64,000 nt of DNA from JABJGO01 sp963921245 (GCA_963921245.4 CAWUEY030000001.1:1550001-1614000), one strand, 5' to 3'. Shown: positions 9,287-18,652, counted from the first letter of the stretch. Made by a program: numbers and translations. Notes: generated by a model not told the origin, from the sequence alone.

Positions 9287-12200
9287 TCACGAACATCCGC
9301 TTGTTGCGCCGCATGTATTACATTTCAGGCACGTCCCGTTACGCACCAGTGTGAAATTACCGCATTCACCACAGGCATCGCCCTCATACCCTTTCATGCG
9401 GGCTTCTCTGATTCGATCCAGCTTATCATCAGTTTCCGCCATGACTTCGGCTGAAACCGTGATTGCTGAAGACGTCGAAGAGCTTGGTGAGGTTACCTGC
9501 TGTGAAGAGGCGCTGGCGCTGGCGCTGGCGCTGGCACCGCCATCCGTTCCTGTACCCGACGCCATAATCGCCGTATCTTCGGCAACAACGGTGGTTTCCT
9601 GCCCAGCAACCTCTTCGTTGCTGATCACAACTAGTTTGTTGCGCACATAACCACGAGAGGCACAGCGGGCGACAGCCTCTTCCATGGATCCACAGCCCTG
9701 CGGCAACGTGCCTTCCTCCGCCCCGCGACCGATGCTATCAGGCAACAAATCACCGGGCTCAGCATGAGCCAAATCATTACGGCCCAGATAGGATACCGCC
9801 AGTTCACGGAATATATAGTCCAGAATGGACGTCGCCATCTTGATGGTTTCGTTACCCTCAACGATGCCGGAAGGCTCGAACCGCGTGAAGGTAAAGGCTT
9901 CCACGTATTCTTCCAGCGGCACACCATACTGAAGGCCGAGAGAAACGGCGATGGCGAAGTTGTTCATCATGGACCGGAAGGCTGCACCTTCCTTGTGCAT
10001 GTCGATAAAGATCTCCGACAGTCGTCCGTCCTCGTACTCGCCCGTACGCAGGTAAACCTTGTGTCCACCGACACCTGCTTTCTGGGTATAGCCCTTGCGG
10101 CGGGCGGGTGGACGTTCGCGTTGTGCCACAAACCGTTCAACCACCCGTTCGGTGATGATTTCCGGACGCTGACTGGCCGGGGCTTCAATCAGTGCCGCGA
10201 CGGCATCGGCATCATCGTCTTCATCCGTCACATCATCGAAGATCGTCGACGACAACGGTTGTGATAGTTTGGAACCATCACGATAAAGCGCGTTTGCCTT
10301 CAGCCCCAGACGCCAGGACAGAATGTAGGCTTCCTTGCAGTCCTCGACCGTGGCCGCATTCGGCATGTTAATGGTCTTGGAAATAGCCCCGCTGATAAAC
10401 GGCTGACTGGCCGCCATCATGTGAATGTGACTTTTCACAGAGAGGAACCGTTTTCCGGACTTGCCACAGGGGTTGGCGCAGTCAAATACCGCCAGGTGCT
10501 CGTCTTTCAGATGCGGTGCACCTTCCAGAGTCATGGAGCCGCAGACATAGACATTGGCCGCCTCAATATCGTTCTTTGCGAATCCAAGCTCGGCCAGCAT
10601 GTCGAAAGACACATCGTCCAGCTTTTCAGGCGCGATACCCAGGGTATCGGTGCAAAAGCTTTGCCCCAGAGACCACTTGTTGAACACAAATCGAATATCG
10701 AAGGCTTCGGAAAGAGACCGTTCAACCACATCAATGGCGGCATCGGTAAAGCCTTTTTCGCGAAGGGCATCAAGGGTGATACCCGGCGCTCCCGCCAGCG
10801 TTCCATGACCGACCGCGTAGCGTTCGATATCGCGAATGTCGGACTCAGAATATCCCAGGGTTTTGAGGGCAACCGGGACCATGCGGTTGATGATCTTGAA
10901 ATAACCGCCACCGGCCAGTTTCTTGAATTTCACCAGGGCGAAATCCGGTTCAATCCCGGTAGTATCGCAGTCCATGACCAGACCGATGGTTCCGGTGGGG
11001 GCAATAACCGTGGCTTGCGCATTGCGATAGCCGTGCTGGGTGCCGAGGACGAGCGCTTCATCCCACGCCGCGGCGGCAGCTTTAACGAGCGGCCTGTCAC
11101 TGCACGAGGCCCGATCCAGCGGCACCGGAAGGATGTCCAGGTCTTCGTAGCCTTCGGCATTGCCGTGTGCCGCATTACGATGGTTCCGCATGACCCGCAG
11201 CATATGCTCCCGATTATCGTCATAGCCTGGGAAAGCGCCCATTTCGCCAGCCATTTCCGCAGAGGCGGCATAAGAGGTACCCGTCATGAGCGCGGAAACC
11301 GCCCCGCAGAAGGCCCGGCCCTCGTCGGAATCGTAGGGAATCCCCGAGGCCATGAGGTAACCGCCAATGTTGGCAAAGCCCAGACCCAGCGTCCGAAACC
11401 GATAGGACAGTTTCGCAATCATGGGGGAGGGGAATTGTGCCATCAGCACGGAAATTTCCAGGGTTATCGTCCACAACCGAACCGCGTGCCGGAAACCTTC
11501 CACATGAAAGCTGCCGTCGGCATTCCGGAACATATAGAGGTTCAAAGACGCCAGGTTACAGGCCGTATCGTCGAGAAACATGTACTCGGAACACGGGTTT
11601 GATGCATTGATGCGGCCACTTGCGGGACAGGTATGCCACTCGTTTATGGTTGAATCGTACTGAATACCAGGGTCCGCACTGGCCCACGCGGCGTGGCCAA
11701 TCTGCTCCCACAGATCACGGGCCTTGATGGTTTTGGCCACGGCGCCACTGGTCCGTTTAATCAGATCCCAATCACCATCCTCCAGAACTCTTTCAAGGAA
11801 CGCGTTGTTGACACGAACCGTGTTGTTTGAATTCTGTCCGGAAACGGTGAGATAGGCATCGGAATCCCAATCCGTATTGTAGGTCGGAAACTCGATTTCC
11901 GTGTATCCCTGTCGGGCGAACTCGATCACCCGTTGCACATAGTTTTCCGGCACCATGGCCTTGCGGGTTTCACGCACGGCTTTTTTCAGGGCACTGTTCT
12001 TCTTTGGATCGAACCGGTCATCACCGGCCTCGGCATCTAGGCCCCCATGGCAGGCATCGATAACCGCGTTGAGGTGTTTTTGTGCTAGACGCGAGCCAGC
12101 CACCAGTGCCGCAACCTTTTGTTCTTCCAATACTTTCCAGTTAACGAACTGTTCCACGTCGGGGTGATCGGCATCGACCACAACCATCTTTGCCGCGCGG

Positions 12201-13024
12201 CGGGTCGTGCCGCCGGATTTGATGGCACCGGCGGCCCGGTCACCAATTTTCAGGAAACTCATCAGGCCGGAAGAATATCCGCCACCCGACAGTTTCTCAC
12301 CTTCACCACGCAGGTTTGAGAAGTTACTCCCGGTACCGGAGCCGTACTTGAATAACCGGGCCTCACGAACCCAAAGGTCCATGATGCCGCCCTCGTTGAC
12401 CAGGTCGTCGTTAATACCCTGAATGAAACAGGCATGGGGCTGCGGGTGTTCGTATGAAGAATCAGAAGCCGTCAGCTCACCGGTCATGAAGTCAACGTAG
12501 TGGTGGCCCTGGGCCGGTCCGTCAATACCATAAGCCCAGTGCAATCCGGTGTTGAACCATTGCGGGGAATTGGGGGCGGCGCATTGACGACACAACATAT
12601 AGCGCAGCTCGTCGAAGTAGGCGAGGGCGTCGGCCTCGGAATCAAAGTATCCACCTTTCCAGCCCCAGTAGGTCCAGGTTCCCGCCAATCGATCAAAGAC
12701 CTGTTTGGCACTGCTCTCACCGGTGAACCGTTCGTCTTCCGGTAACCCGGCCATCGCCTCTTCATCGGGAACATGTCGCCAAAGCCACGACGGAACACTG
12801 TTTTCCTCCACTTTCCGCAGGCTACTTGGAACGCCGGCTTTACGGAAGTATTTCTGGGCCAGAACGTCACTGGCCACCTGTGACCAGTGGGCGGGAACTT
12901 CCATATCCGGTAAACTGAACACAACCGTTCCATCCGGGTTACGGATTTCACTAGACGTTACGGAAAACTCAAAAGCGTCATAAGGTGATTGATCTTGTTT
13001 TGTATAAAATCGCGTGATGCGCAT
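9287..13024 (-). CDS. nrdJ: Vitamin B12-dependent (class II) ribonucleoside-diphosphate reductase
   Basis: About 1245 residues from MRITRFYTK, the family-typical start; the frame is open a few codons further upstream. It reduces ribonucleotides to deoxyribonucleotides using an adenosylcobalamin radical, so needs no oxygen. Recognisable parts are the active-site region NPCSEYMFLDDTACNLASL, the loop TGTIGLVMDCDTTGIEPD, and a C-terminal Cys-rich tail (CGECGNF and CLKCNTCGA) that passes electrons and binds zinc. Near the C-terminus a low-complexity Ser-Ala run separates the catalytic body from the tail. It is the only nrd gene here, with its own terminator and candidate NrdR boxes upstream. Confidence 0.96.
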   Translation of the reverse strand: MRITRFYTKQDQSPYDAFEFSVTSSEIRNPDGTVVFSLPDMEVPAHWSQVASDVLAQKYFRKAGVPSSLRKVEENSVPSWLWRHVPDEEAMAGLPEDERFTGESSAKQVFDRLAGTWTYWGWKGGYFDSEADALAYFDELRYMLCRQCAAPNSPQWFNTGLHWAYGIDGPAQGHHYVDFMTGELTASDSSYEHPQPHACFIQGINDDLVNEGGIMDLWVREARLFKYGSGTGSNFSNLRGEGEKLSGGGYSSGLMSFLKIGDRAAGAIKSGGTTRRAAKMVVVDADHPDVEQFVNWKVLEEQKVAALVAGSRLAQKHLNAVIDACHGGLDAEAGDDRFDPKKNSALKKAVRETRKAMVPENYVQRVIEFARQGYTEIEFPTYNTDWDSDAYLTVSGQNSNNTVRVNNAFLERVLEDGDWDLIKRTSGAVAKTIKARDLWEQIGHAAWASADPGIQYDSTINEWHTCPASGRINASNPCSEYMFLDDTACNLASLNLYMFRNADGSFHVEGFRHAVRLWTITLEISVLMAQFPSPMIAKLSYRFRTLGLGFANIGGYLMASGIPYDSDEGRAFCGAVSALMTGTSYAASAEMAGEMGAFPGYDDNREHMLRVMRNHRNAAHGNAEGYEDLDILPVPLDRASCSDRPLVKAAAAAWDEALVLGTQHGYRNAQATVIAPTGTIGLVMDCDTTGIEPDFALVKFKKLAGGGYFKIINRMVPVALKTLGYSESDIRDIERYAVGHGTLAGAPGITLDALREKGFTDAAIDVVERSLSEAFDIRFVFNKWSLGQSFCTDTLGIAPEKLDDVSFDMLAELGFAKNDIEAANVYVCGSMTLEGAPHLKDEHLAVFDCANPCGKSGKRFLSVKSHIHMMAASQPFISGAISKTINMPNAATVEDCKEAYILSWRLGLKANALYRDGSKLSQPLSSTIFDDVTDEDDDADAVAALIEAPASQRPEIITERVVERFVAQRERPPARRKGYTQKAGVGGHKVYLRTGEYEDGRLSEIFIDMHKEGAAFRSMMNNFAIAVSLGLQYGVPLEEYVEAFTFTRFEPSGIVEGNETIKMATSILDYIFRELAVSYLGRNDLAHAEPGDLLPDSIGRGAEEGTLPQGCGSMEEAVARCASRGYVRNKLVVISNEEVAGQETTVVAEDTAIMASGTGTDGGASASASASASSQQVTSPSSSTSSAITVSAEVMAETDDKLDRIREARMKGYEGDACGECGNFTLVRNGTCLKCNTCGATSGCS
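9509..9538. repeat. Six-base tandem repeat inside nrdJ
   Basis: Four to five copies of the unit CTGGCG (GCCAGC on the coding strand) encode an alternating Ser-Ala run in the linker before the Cys-rich tail of NrdJ. Because the unit is six bases, slippage would change linker length by two residues without a frameshift. Confidence 0.8.
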
Positions 13025-13236
13025 GCTTCCCAACTCTCTCTCGGCTGGCATTGAACCTGATTAATGTGTGCTGGACCGCGTGGTCCCCTGGTTGCACCAC
13101 CATTTTTTCTGGTCTTATGCCGACCATTGACACAAAACAATGCGCCTGCCCGCGTGCAACCCACAACATCTAGCCTATGGCGTATCCATACCGCAACATC
13201 AATAAATCAGGAAATTGCAAATATTTGTCTTGCGCA

Positions 13237-13284
13237 GCACAACATTTTGTGTTCCTGACCATCGCAACGGTCTGCATATAGTGT
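13237..13284 (-). promoter_or_regulatory. Candidate pair of NrdR boxes upstream of nrdJ
   Basis: Two 16-base sites resemble the NrdR box. GCACAACATTTTGTGT at 13237-13252 is a near-palindrome. ACACTATATGCAGACC (minus strand of 13269-13284) matches mainly in one half. The two starts are 32 bases apart, about three helical turns, the spacing typical of NrdR operators. They lie about 213 bases upstream of the nrdJ start. NrdR represses ribonucleotide reductase genes when dATP is plentiful. The match is by eye only. Confidence 0.55.
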
Positions 13285-13287
13285 TGT

Positions 13288-13754
13288 TTGAAAGTTACCC
13301 AATCATTAACAACTACGTTACGACTCGATGACAAGACCTTGAATCCGAAGCATGGCAGGCCCTCTGCGGCGGCAAAAAATTTCTCAATACCATCGGAATT
13401 GTTGCCAGCCCGGAAGGTCATGATGATGCAAAACAAAAACTTCCTGTTACCGAGATTGTAAAACGTCTATACCCGAATTCACCTGGCCAATCGCGCAGAA
13501 GTTCAGGCCTTTTCCGAAACTCACGCTGCCTTCTTTATCACTGAAAAGCGACCGCGAGCAGGATGCGACTCGGCGGGAATTCGGTAAAGACTCCATCCGC
13601 GATCTGTTTTGGACCGACGTTTACCACCTCGGAAACAACCGGACGCTGGACGACCCGCAAGCGAAATGCCATAGTACGCGCATTGGGATAAGGGGCGCCC
13701 GTTGGAAATAGTGTGCGCCGCCGCCTCTGCAGAAAGATGGTACAAGACGGAGAA
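13288..13754. other. Gap without a recognised gene
   Basis: Together with the nrdJ upstream region this forms about 730 bases between the divergent nrdJ and the NDUFA12 gene. Several short open frames exist on both strands (for example around 13500-13690 on plus), but none matches a family I know and stops break each of them. It may contain degraded coding sequence. Confidence 0.45.
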
Positions 13755-14123
13755 ATGGACGGGATGGCAACCATTGGAACGATGCTATTCACATGGTTGA
13801 ACGGTAATCCAGTGGGTACCGACGAGTTCGGAAACCGTTATTACAAATCCAGCAAAGCGCCGTTGCACGGTCGTGAAAGGCGCTGGGTTGTCTACAAGGA
13901 CCGACCGGAAGCGTCCGCTGTCCCCGCCGAATGGCATGCCTGGCTGCATCATACCACAGAAGAACCCTTGAGTGACCTGGCCGCGCAATCCAGGAAATGG
14001 CAAAAACCCCACGCGGCCAATCCGACAGGCTCCGCTAGTGCCTACCGTCCGAAAGGCCACGATCTAAGTGGCGGAAAAAGAGCGGCGGCGACAGGGGACT
14101 ACGAACCCTGGGTTCCGGAATGA
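13755..14123 (+). CDS. NDUFA12-family NADH:ubiquinone oxidoreductase accessory subunit
   Basis: About 122 residues from the ATG at 13755; the frame is open to 13713 but the family begins near MATIGTMLFTWLNG. Conserved parts are GNPVGTDEFGNRYYKS, RRWVVYKDRPEASAVPAEWHAWLHH and the C-terminal YEPWVPE. This is the bacterial relative of mitochondrial subunit NDUFA12 (B17.2), an alphaproteobacterial extra subunit of respiratory complex I. Its stop overlaps the start of the first MCE gene (ATGA), so the two are translationally coupled. That arrangement is common in Rhodospirillales and relatives. Confidence 0.92.
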   Translation: MDGMATIGTMLFTWLNGNPVGTDEFGNRYYKSSKAPLHGRERRWVVYKDRPEASAVPAEWHAWLHHTTEEPLSDLAAQSRKWQKPHAANPTGSASAYRPKGHDLSGGKRAAATGDYEPWVPE

Positions 14124-14581
14124 CGCGCGAATCCAGGGAAATTTCCGTTGGGGTGCTCACGCTTTTCATATTCGCGAGCTTTTTCGCCCTTGTTTCCACC
14201 GGACAGGATAACAGTACCAAAACCGACGAAGAACATTACCGTGTGAGCGCGATTTTCAATCGTGTCGACGGGTTGCTGCCCGGTGACGAGGTGCGTATGG
14301 GCGGCATTCGAATAGGTAGCGTCGAAAGCCAGCAACTCGATAACCGGCATCGGGCCGTATTGATCTTTGCCATCGACAAAGCGGTCGAACTGCCCCTTGA
14401 TACGTCAGCAGCCATCCACACGTCCGGGCTGTTCGGTTCAAAGTATGTGGAAATCGAAGCGGGCGGCGATTTCGATTACTTGACCGAGGGCGACGAAATC
14501 ATGTTTACACAGGATTCCCTGGTCATCAGCGATCTGCTTGAATTGATTATTGCCGAAGGCGAGTCCAGACAGGCAAACTAA
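14120..14581 (+). CDS. mlaD: MCE-domain protein MlaD-like (copy 1)
   Basis: The 153-residue protein has an N-terminal membrane anchor (residues 9-26, VGVLTLFIFASFFALVST), then one MCE domain with GLLPGDEVRMGGIRIG and the HTSGLFGSKYVEIEAGG segment. MlaD is the periplasmic hexamer of the Mla ABC system, which moves phospholipids between the outer and inner membranes. mlaE, mlaF, mlaB and mlaC are not beside it. A second, similar MCE gene follows after 29 bases. The start overlaps the NDUFA12 stop. Confidence 0.88.
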   Translation: MTRESREISVGVLTLFIFASFFALVSTGQDNSTKTDEEHYRVSAIFNRVDGLLPGDEVRMGGIRIGSVESQQLDNRHRAVLIFAIDKAVELPLDTSAAIHTSGLFGSKYVEIEAGGDFDYLTEGDEIMFTQDSLVISDLLELIIAEGESRQAN

Positions 14582-14610
14582 AGCTCCTCAATTTATTCAC
14601 GAGGTAAACG

Positions 14611-15060
14611 ATGGAACGCAATGCAATTGAAACGGTACTCGGCGCGGTTGTTCTGATCGTTGCAGGTATATTTGTTTTCTTCGCCTACAATACGGCTCAG
14701 GTTAAATCCGTTAGCGGATACGAACTGAATGCGTCTTTCTATAAGGTTGGCGGCCTGAGCGTGGGCAGTGACGTTCGCATTAACGGCATCAAGGTGGGTA
14801 CGGTCACAGACCGATACCTCGATCCCGAAACTTATGATGCGGTTGTTACCATGTCAGTTTCCCCCGAGATAAATCTCCCCAGCGACTCTATTGCCGGAAT
14901 TGGCAGTGAGGGAATTCTGGGCGGCAGCTACATCCGGTTGCAGCCTGGCCAAGCCGAAACCATGCTCCAGGCGGGTGATTCAATCCGCAAAACCCAGGAT
15001 TTTCGATCACTGGAAGATCAGGTGGGCGAAATCATCTTTCTCGCAACCGGCGGTCAGTAA
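14611..15060 (+). CDS. mlaD: MCE-domain protein MlaD-like (copy 2)
   Basis: The 149-residue protein has an N-terminal transmembrane helix (about 9-27) and a single MCE domain with GGLSVGSDVRINGIKVGTV and GSEGILGGSYIRLQPG. It is the more canonical MlaD of the two tandem copies. A GAGG ribosome site precedes the ATG. The tandem pair suggests a hetero-oligomeric ring or two rings with different partners; that is inference. The DUF2155 gene begins 2 bases after the stop. Confidence 0.9.
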   Translation: MERNAIETVLGAVVLIVAGIFVFFAYNTAQVKSVSGYELNASFYKVGGLSVGSDVRINGIKVGTVTDRYLDPETYDAVVTMSVSPEINLPSDSIAGIGSEGILGGSYIRLQPGQAETMLQAGDSIRKTQDFRSLEDQVGEIIFLATGGQ

Positions 15061-15062
15061 CC

Positions 15063-15479
15063 GTGCATCACGACGGGCACGTCCGCAATCGTGAAACCGG
15101 ACAGGTCGGGCGGTTCTGGTGCGTCCTGATACTCGTTCTTGCTGCCTCTCCGGCAATTGTATTGGCCGATCCACACGAGATCGTTGTGCTTCAGGGGTTG
15201 GATAAAGTCACGGCACGGGTTTCGACGATAGAGGCACGTGTTGGTGACTCTATTCGGTTCGGTACGCTCGACATCGTGGTTCACCATTGTGACAAGCGGC
15301 CGCCGGAGGAAACACCGGAAAGCGCGGCTTTCCTTGATATTGCCGAAATCCGCCCGGCCCAGGCCGCGGTCGACCTTTTCCGGGGTTGGATGTTTGCCTC
15401 TAGTCCGGCCCTGTCTAGTCTTGAACACCCGGTTTATGATGTTTGGGTGCTGGATTGTAAACTCAGGCAATCAGAATAG
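15063..15479 (+). CDS. DUF2155 domain-containing exported protein
   Basis: The 138-residue protein starts with GTG and has a hydrophobic stretch near 18-35 ending at VLADPHE, consistent with a signal peptide. The mature part carries the DUF2155 core: LQGLDKVTARVSTIEARVGD, the HHCDKRPPEETPESAAFLDI segment with its paired Cys, and HPVYDVWVLDC. The function of the family is unknown. It commonly follows NDUFA12/mlaD in alphaproteobacteria, often with aat after it; no aat is found here. Confidence 0.88.
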   Translation: MHHDGHVRNRETGQVGRFWCVLILVLAASPAIVLADPHEIVVLQGLDKVTARVSTIEARVGDSIRFGTLDIVVHHCDKRPPEETPESAAFLDIAEIRPAQAAVDLFRGWMFASSPALSSLEHPVYDVWVLDCKLRQSE

Positions 15480-15604
15480 GCAGCCGCTGCCAAACGCTCA
15501 AAGAGGTTTTCCGCCATGACGGGCGACCCACGAACAAGCCTGATGACGGCACAGAGTGCCATTGCGAGCTTGCGCCGTCTGGTTTCGCCACTGGTGATCG
15601 GCAC

Positions 15605-17169
15605 ATGACAGAAAGCAAAGAGATCAAGGACCCGGCACTTCAACAGCGGAAAAGAAGACGGAAAAAACAGGCCTCCCGGACCTCAGAAGCAACCACCGAG
15701 CCGGGCCCTTTATTCATGCCCATGAGCGGCCGCTTGCGATTGCTAAACAACAGACAAAAAGAACAGATCCATCTGGCGGCCCTGACGATCCTTGAAAAAC
15801 TGGCCTCAGCGACTCTCCGAAGGCCATCACCGACATGGTTACCAGTGCCGGGAGACGGAAAACCGATAACGGCAGACTCTGTTTTCCAGGTGAACTGATC
15901 GAACGCGCCATGGCGGGCTTGCCGAAAACGGTTGTGCTTTCCGGTCAAAAGCCTGAACACGAGATGGTTTTGTGCGGTACCAATGTCTACACGGGCACGG
16001 GCGGTGCCGCGCCCCATATTCTTGATCTGGAAACGGGTAAATAAAGACCATCCACCTTGCAGGATCTCTATGATGCAGCCCGTCTGGTGGATACACTGGA
16101 TCACGTCAATTTCTTCTCGCGTTCCTTGGTGGCCCGCGATATGCCGGATGAGCGTTCCCTTGATATAAATACCGCCTTTGCCTGTTTCAAGGACACTTCC
16201 AAGCACGTCATGGTCAGCGCCAGTCACCCTGATCACGTGCGCGAAGTTGCCGAGATGTGTTACGCCATTGCCGGATCGGAACGTGATTTTCGGGACCGGC
16301 CGTTCCTGTCCCTGAATATTAATCACGTTGTGCCACCTTTGCGGTTTTCGTAGGCGGCGGTGCTGGTTTTGCTGGAAGCGGTTCGGGCGGGAATTCCTGC
16401 GATGGTCAACACCTTCGGACAACTGGGCGCTTCCAGTCCCGTAACCATGGCGGGTTCGATAGCCCAAACCATGGCTGAAACCCTGGCCGGTATGGTGATC
16501 GTTTGGTTGTGTGACCCATCAGCCCGTGCGGTGGGCGGCGCGCGTCCCATGGTCACAGACCTTAGAACCGTCGGCCTCGGCGGCGGGAGCGGGGAACAGG
16601 CTCTTGCGACGGCTATGGCGGCGGAAATGTGTGCTTTCTATGGTCTGCCGAATTCTGTGATCGCCGGTGCCACTGACATCAAGGGTGCCGATACACAGGC
16701 GGGTTACGAGAAGGTGTTGGGCATCACACTCGCCGTTCATGCCGGTGCCCACATGATAACCCAGGCCTGTGGCATGCACGCAGGTTTGATGGGAGTCTCC
16801 CTGGAATCCTATGTCCTGGATAATGAAATGCTGGGATCGATCCTGCGGACCGCCGCGCCGGTTGAGGTGGATGCACAGACTCTTGCGCTCGATACGATTG
16901 AGACAGTGGTCAATGAAGAAGGACATTTCCTGGGACAGGACGAAACCTACAAGCGCATGAAATCGGATTTTCTGTATGCTGAAATCGCCGACAGCAAAAC
17001 CGTCGAGGACTGGGAAATGGACGGTCAACCGAATATTGTGGACCGCGCGAGAAAGCGTGTTCATAAAGTCCTTGCTAGTCATTATCCGCGCCATCTTTCC
17101 GACGCAATGGAGAACTCCCTCAGGGCGCGTTTTGACATTCGACCAGGAAAAATACAGGTGAAACCATAA
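15605..17169 (+). pseudogene. Decayed trimethylamine-methyltransferase (MttB) family gene
   Basis: Concatenated frames give a full-length MttB-family protein of about 520 residues, but three lesions break it. A one-base deletion near 15802 shifts the frame between ILEKL and GLSDSPKAI. There is an in-frame TAA at 16042-16044 (after DLETGK) and an in-frame TAG at 16351-16353 (after PPLRFS). The downstream half, from about 16360, is open and well conserved (GGGSGEQALATAM, YEKVLGI, LDNEMLGSILR). Intact members transfer methyl groups from quaternary or tertiary amines to a corrinoid protein. The TAG is not good evidence for pyrrolysine, because a TAA and a frameshift are also present. The last stop overlaps the panE-like ATG (TAATG), so the two were once an operon. 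Confidence 0.9.
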
Positions 17170-18116
17170 TGAAAATCGCCGTCATCGGCATCGGTGCCAT
17201 GGGCTCGATCTATGCCGGATTGCTAGCGGATGCGGAAAACGAGGTATGGGTGTACGACATCTGGCAGGACCATCTGGACCACATTCGCCAGGCGGACCTG
17301 CGAGTGGAGGGCGCCAGTGGTGATCGTGTGGTTAAAAACCTGAGCATCATTGAGCCCATAAAGGCCCAGCGGCTTCAGGGATGCGACCTTTTTGTTATTG
17401 CGACAAAAACTTCGGGTGTTGGTGATGCGGCCCAGCGGATTTTTCCCCACGTGACCGAATGCTCTGTTGTTCTGACGATTCAGAACGGTCTCGGCGCAGG
17501 AGACCGACTGGCTGAATTCATGGATACCCGGAACGTGTTACTGGGTTTCGCCGACGGTTTCGGGGCCTCTATCAAGGGGCCCGGACATATCCATCACAAC
17601 GCCATAAACCTGATCAAAATCGGGGAAATGTCGGGTGGTGAAAGTGAACGTCTGAATAGGATTGTCGCAGTCTGGCAGAAGGCTGGTTTTAACGTAAGAG
17701 CGTTCGCCGATATCAACCAGCTTATCTGGGAGAAGTTTCTCTGCAACGTAACCTTTAGCGCCCCGTGTGCGGTTTTTAACTGTACATTGAGAGAATTAAT
17801 AGAAACGCCAGCATACTGGTCCCTGGCTCTGGGGTGTACACAGGAGGCCTACGACATCGGTAAAGCCCTGGGGATCAGTTTTTCATTTGATGACCCAATT
17901 GCCTACGTGACGGCCTTTGGCCGTAAAATACCGGACGCCCGCCCCTCCATGCTGCTGGATCATCTGTCGGGGAGGCCCTCGGAAATTGATGCAATCAACG
18001 GAAGGGTTCCGGTCCTCGGCGCAAAGCTGGGGATTTCCACGCCCTACAACGAAACATTAAGCGCAATCATTCGCCATCGGGAATTGAATGAAAAAGAATG
18101 GGGTGGAACCAGATAA
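17169..18116 (+). CDS. 2-dehydropantoate 2-reductase family protein (PanE/ApbA)
   Basis: The 315-residue protein has an N-terminal Rossmann domain with GIGAMGSIYAGLLA, the family segment TIQNGLGAGDRLAEF, and the C-terminal helical domain containing INQLIWEKFLCN and RPSMLLDHLSGRPSEIDAINGRV. These are PanE hallmarks, including the Lys and Glu that bind ketopantoate. Many paralogues next to catabolic genes act on other 2-keto acids. Its coupling to the broken mttB-family gene suggests a catabolic role rather than pantothenate synthesis. It remains intact although its upstream partner is dead. Confidence 0.85.
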   Translation: MKIAVIGIGAMGSIYAGLLADAENEVWVYDIWQDHLDHIRQADLRVEGASGDRVVKNLSIIEPIKAQRLQGCDLFVIATKTSGVGDAAQRIFPHVTECSVVLTIQNGLGAGDRLAEFMDTRNVLLGFADGFGASIKGPGHIHHNAINLIKIGEMSGGESERLNRIVAVWQKAGFNVRAFADINQLIWEKFLCNVTFSAPCAVFNCTLRELIETPAYWSLALGCTQEAYDIGKALGISFSFDDPIAYVTAFGRKIPDARPSMLLDHLSGRPSEIDAINGRVPVLGAKLGISTPYNETLSAIIRHRELNEKEWGGTR

Positions 18117-18134
18117 CGCTAATTTGGGGTTATT

Positions 18135-18242
18135 ATGGGTGTTATGCGCAAGAGCCGTCTGGGGGTGTATAAGCGGGATCGTCTGATGGAGCATTTTTTA
18201 TCGGGTACGGCGTCGCTGACGGTGGACGGACTGTGTGGCGTG
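18135..18242 (+). mobile_element. IS1595-type transposase, N-terminal remnant
   Basis: The first about 36 codons (MRKSRLGVYKRDRLMEHF and following) resemble the N-terminus of IS1595-family transposases. They start with ATG at 18135 or 18144. Similarity ends near 18242, where an unrelated minus-strand IS fragment begins. No catalytic DDE part remains. Confidence 0.65.
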
Positions 18243-18260
18243 AGCTGCTTCGTGATGTCT

Positions 18261-18370
18261 TTAGGTATCTTCATATCCTGCATTTTTGACATAGTTGGCG
18301 CATTCCTGTGGCGTGACGGTGTTAAGGATGCCGTTGATGGCCTCGCAGATACCGTCCGCGTCACTGCGCT
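18261..18370 (-). mobile_element. IS630-type transposase, C-terminal remnant
   Basis: On the minus strand the frame DADGICEAINGILNTVTPQE continues with CANYVKNAGYEDT and a stop at 18263-18261. This is the C-terminal end of IS630-family transposases. Everything upstream of it is missing; the frame runs into an IS481-type fragment. Confidence 0.75.
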
Positions 18371-18389
18371 GGGTGTTTCGGCGCATCCT

Positions 18390-18537
18390 CGACAGAGCAA
18401 CGCTTGCGCCACTTCATCACCGTCTTCGGGTTGATCCCATGGCGCTCACTCAACGCCGCGAGCGAAGCCGTCGAGCGCTGTATTGCCGCTCGGACCGCGG
18501 GCGGCGTCAGGGCGGTCGCGTATAATACCTGTCCCAT
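18390..18537 (-). mobile_element. IS481-type transposase, N-terminal remnant
   Basis: From the ATG at 18537 the minus strand reads MGQVLYATALTPPAVRAAIQ and then ALSERHGINPKTVMKWRKR, the helix-turn-helix start of IS481-family transposases. It is cut after about 48 codons, where IS630-type sequence begins on the same strand. No DDE domain remains. Confidence 0.78.
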
Positions 18538-18652
18538 AGTGCCTCTTTCATTAATGGTGATATTCAATACACCAGCAAATGCCGGGACTAAAAAACTAGT
18601 CGCGACCAGAGTTGAGCGGGTTTGATAGTTTGTTCAATTTCATCAGGAGTGA

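Noticed and set aside
10421..11602. 393-residue plus-strand frame opposite nrdJ
   Set aside because: Shadow of a highly conserved gene in the opposite strand; no family signature or ribosome site.
15434..15643. 69-residue minus-strand frame between DUF2155 and the mttB pseudogene
   Set aside because: No family match, overlaps the end of DUF2155 and the start of the pseudogene.
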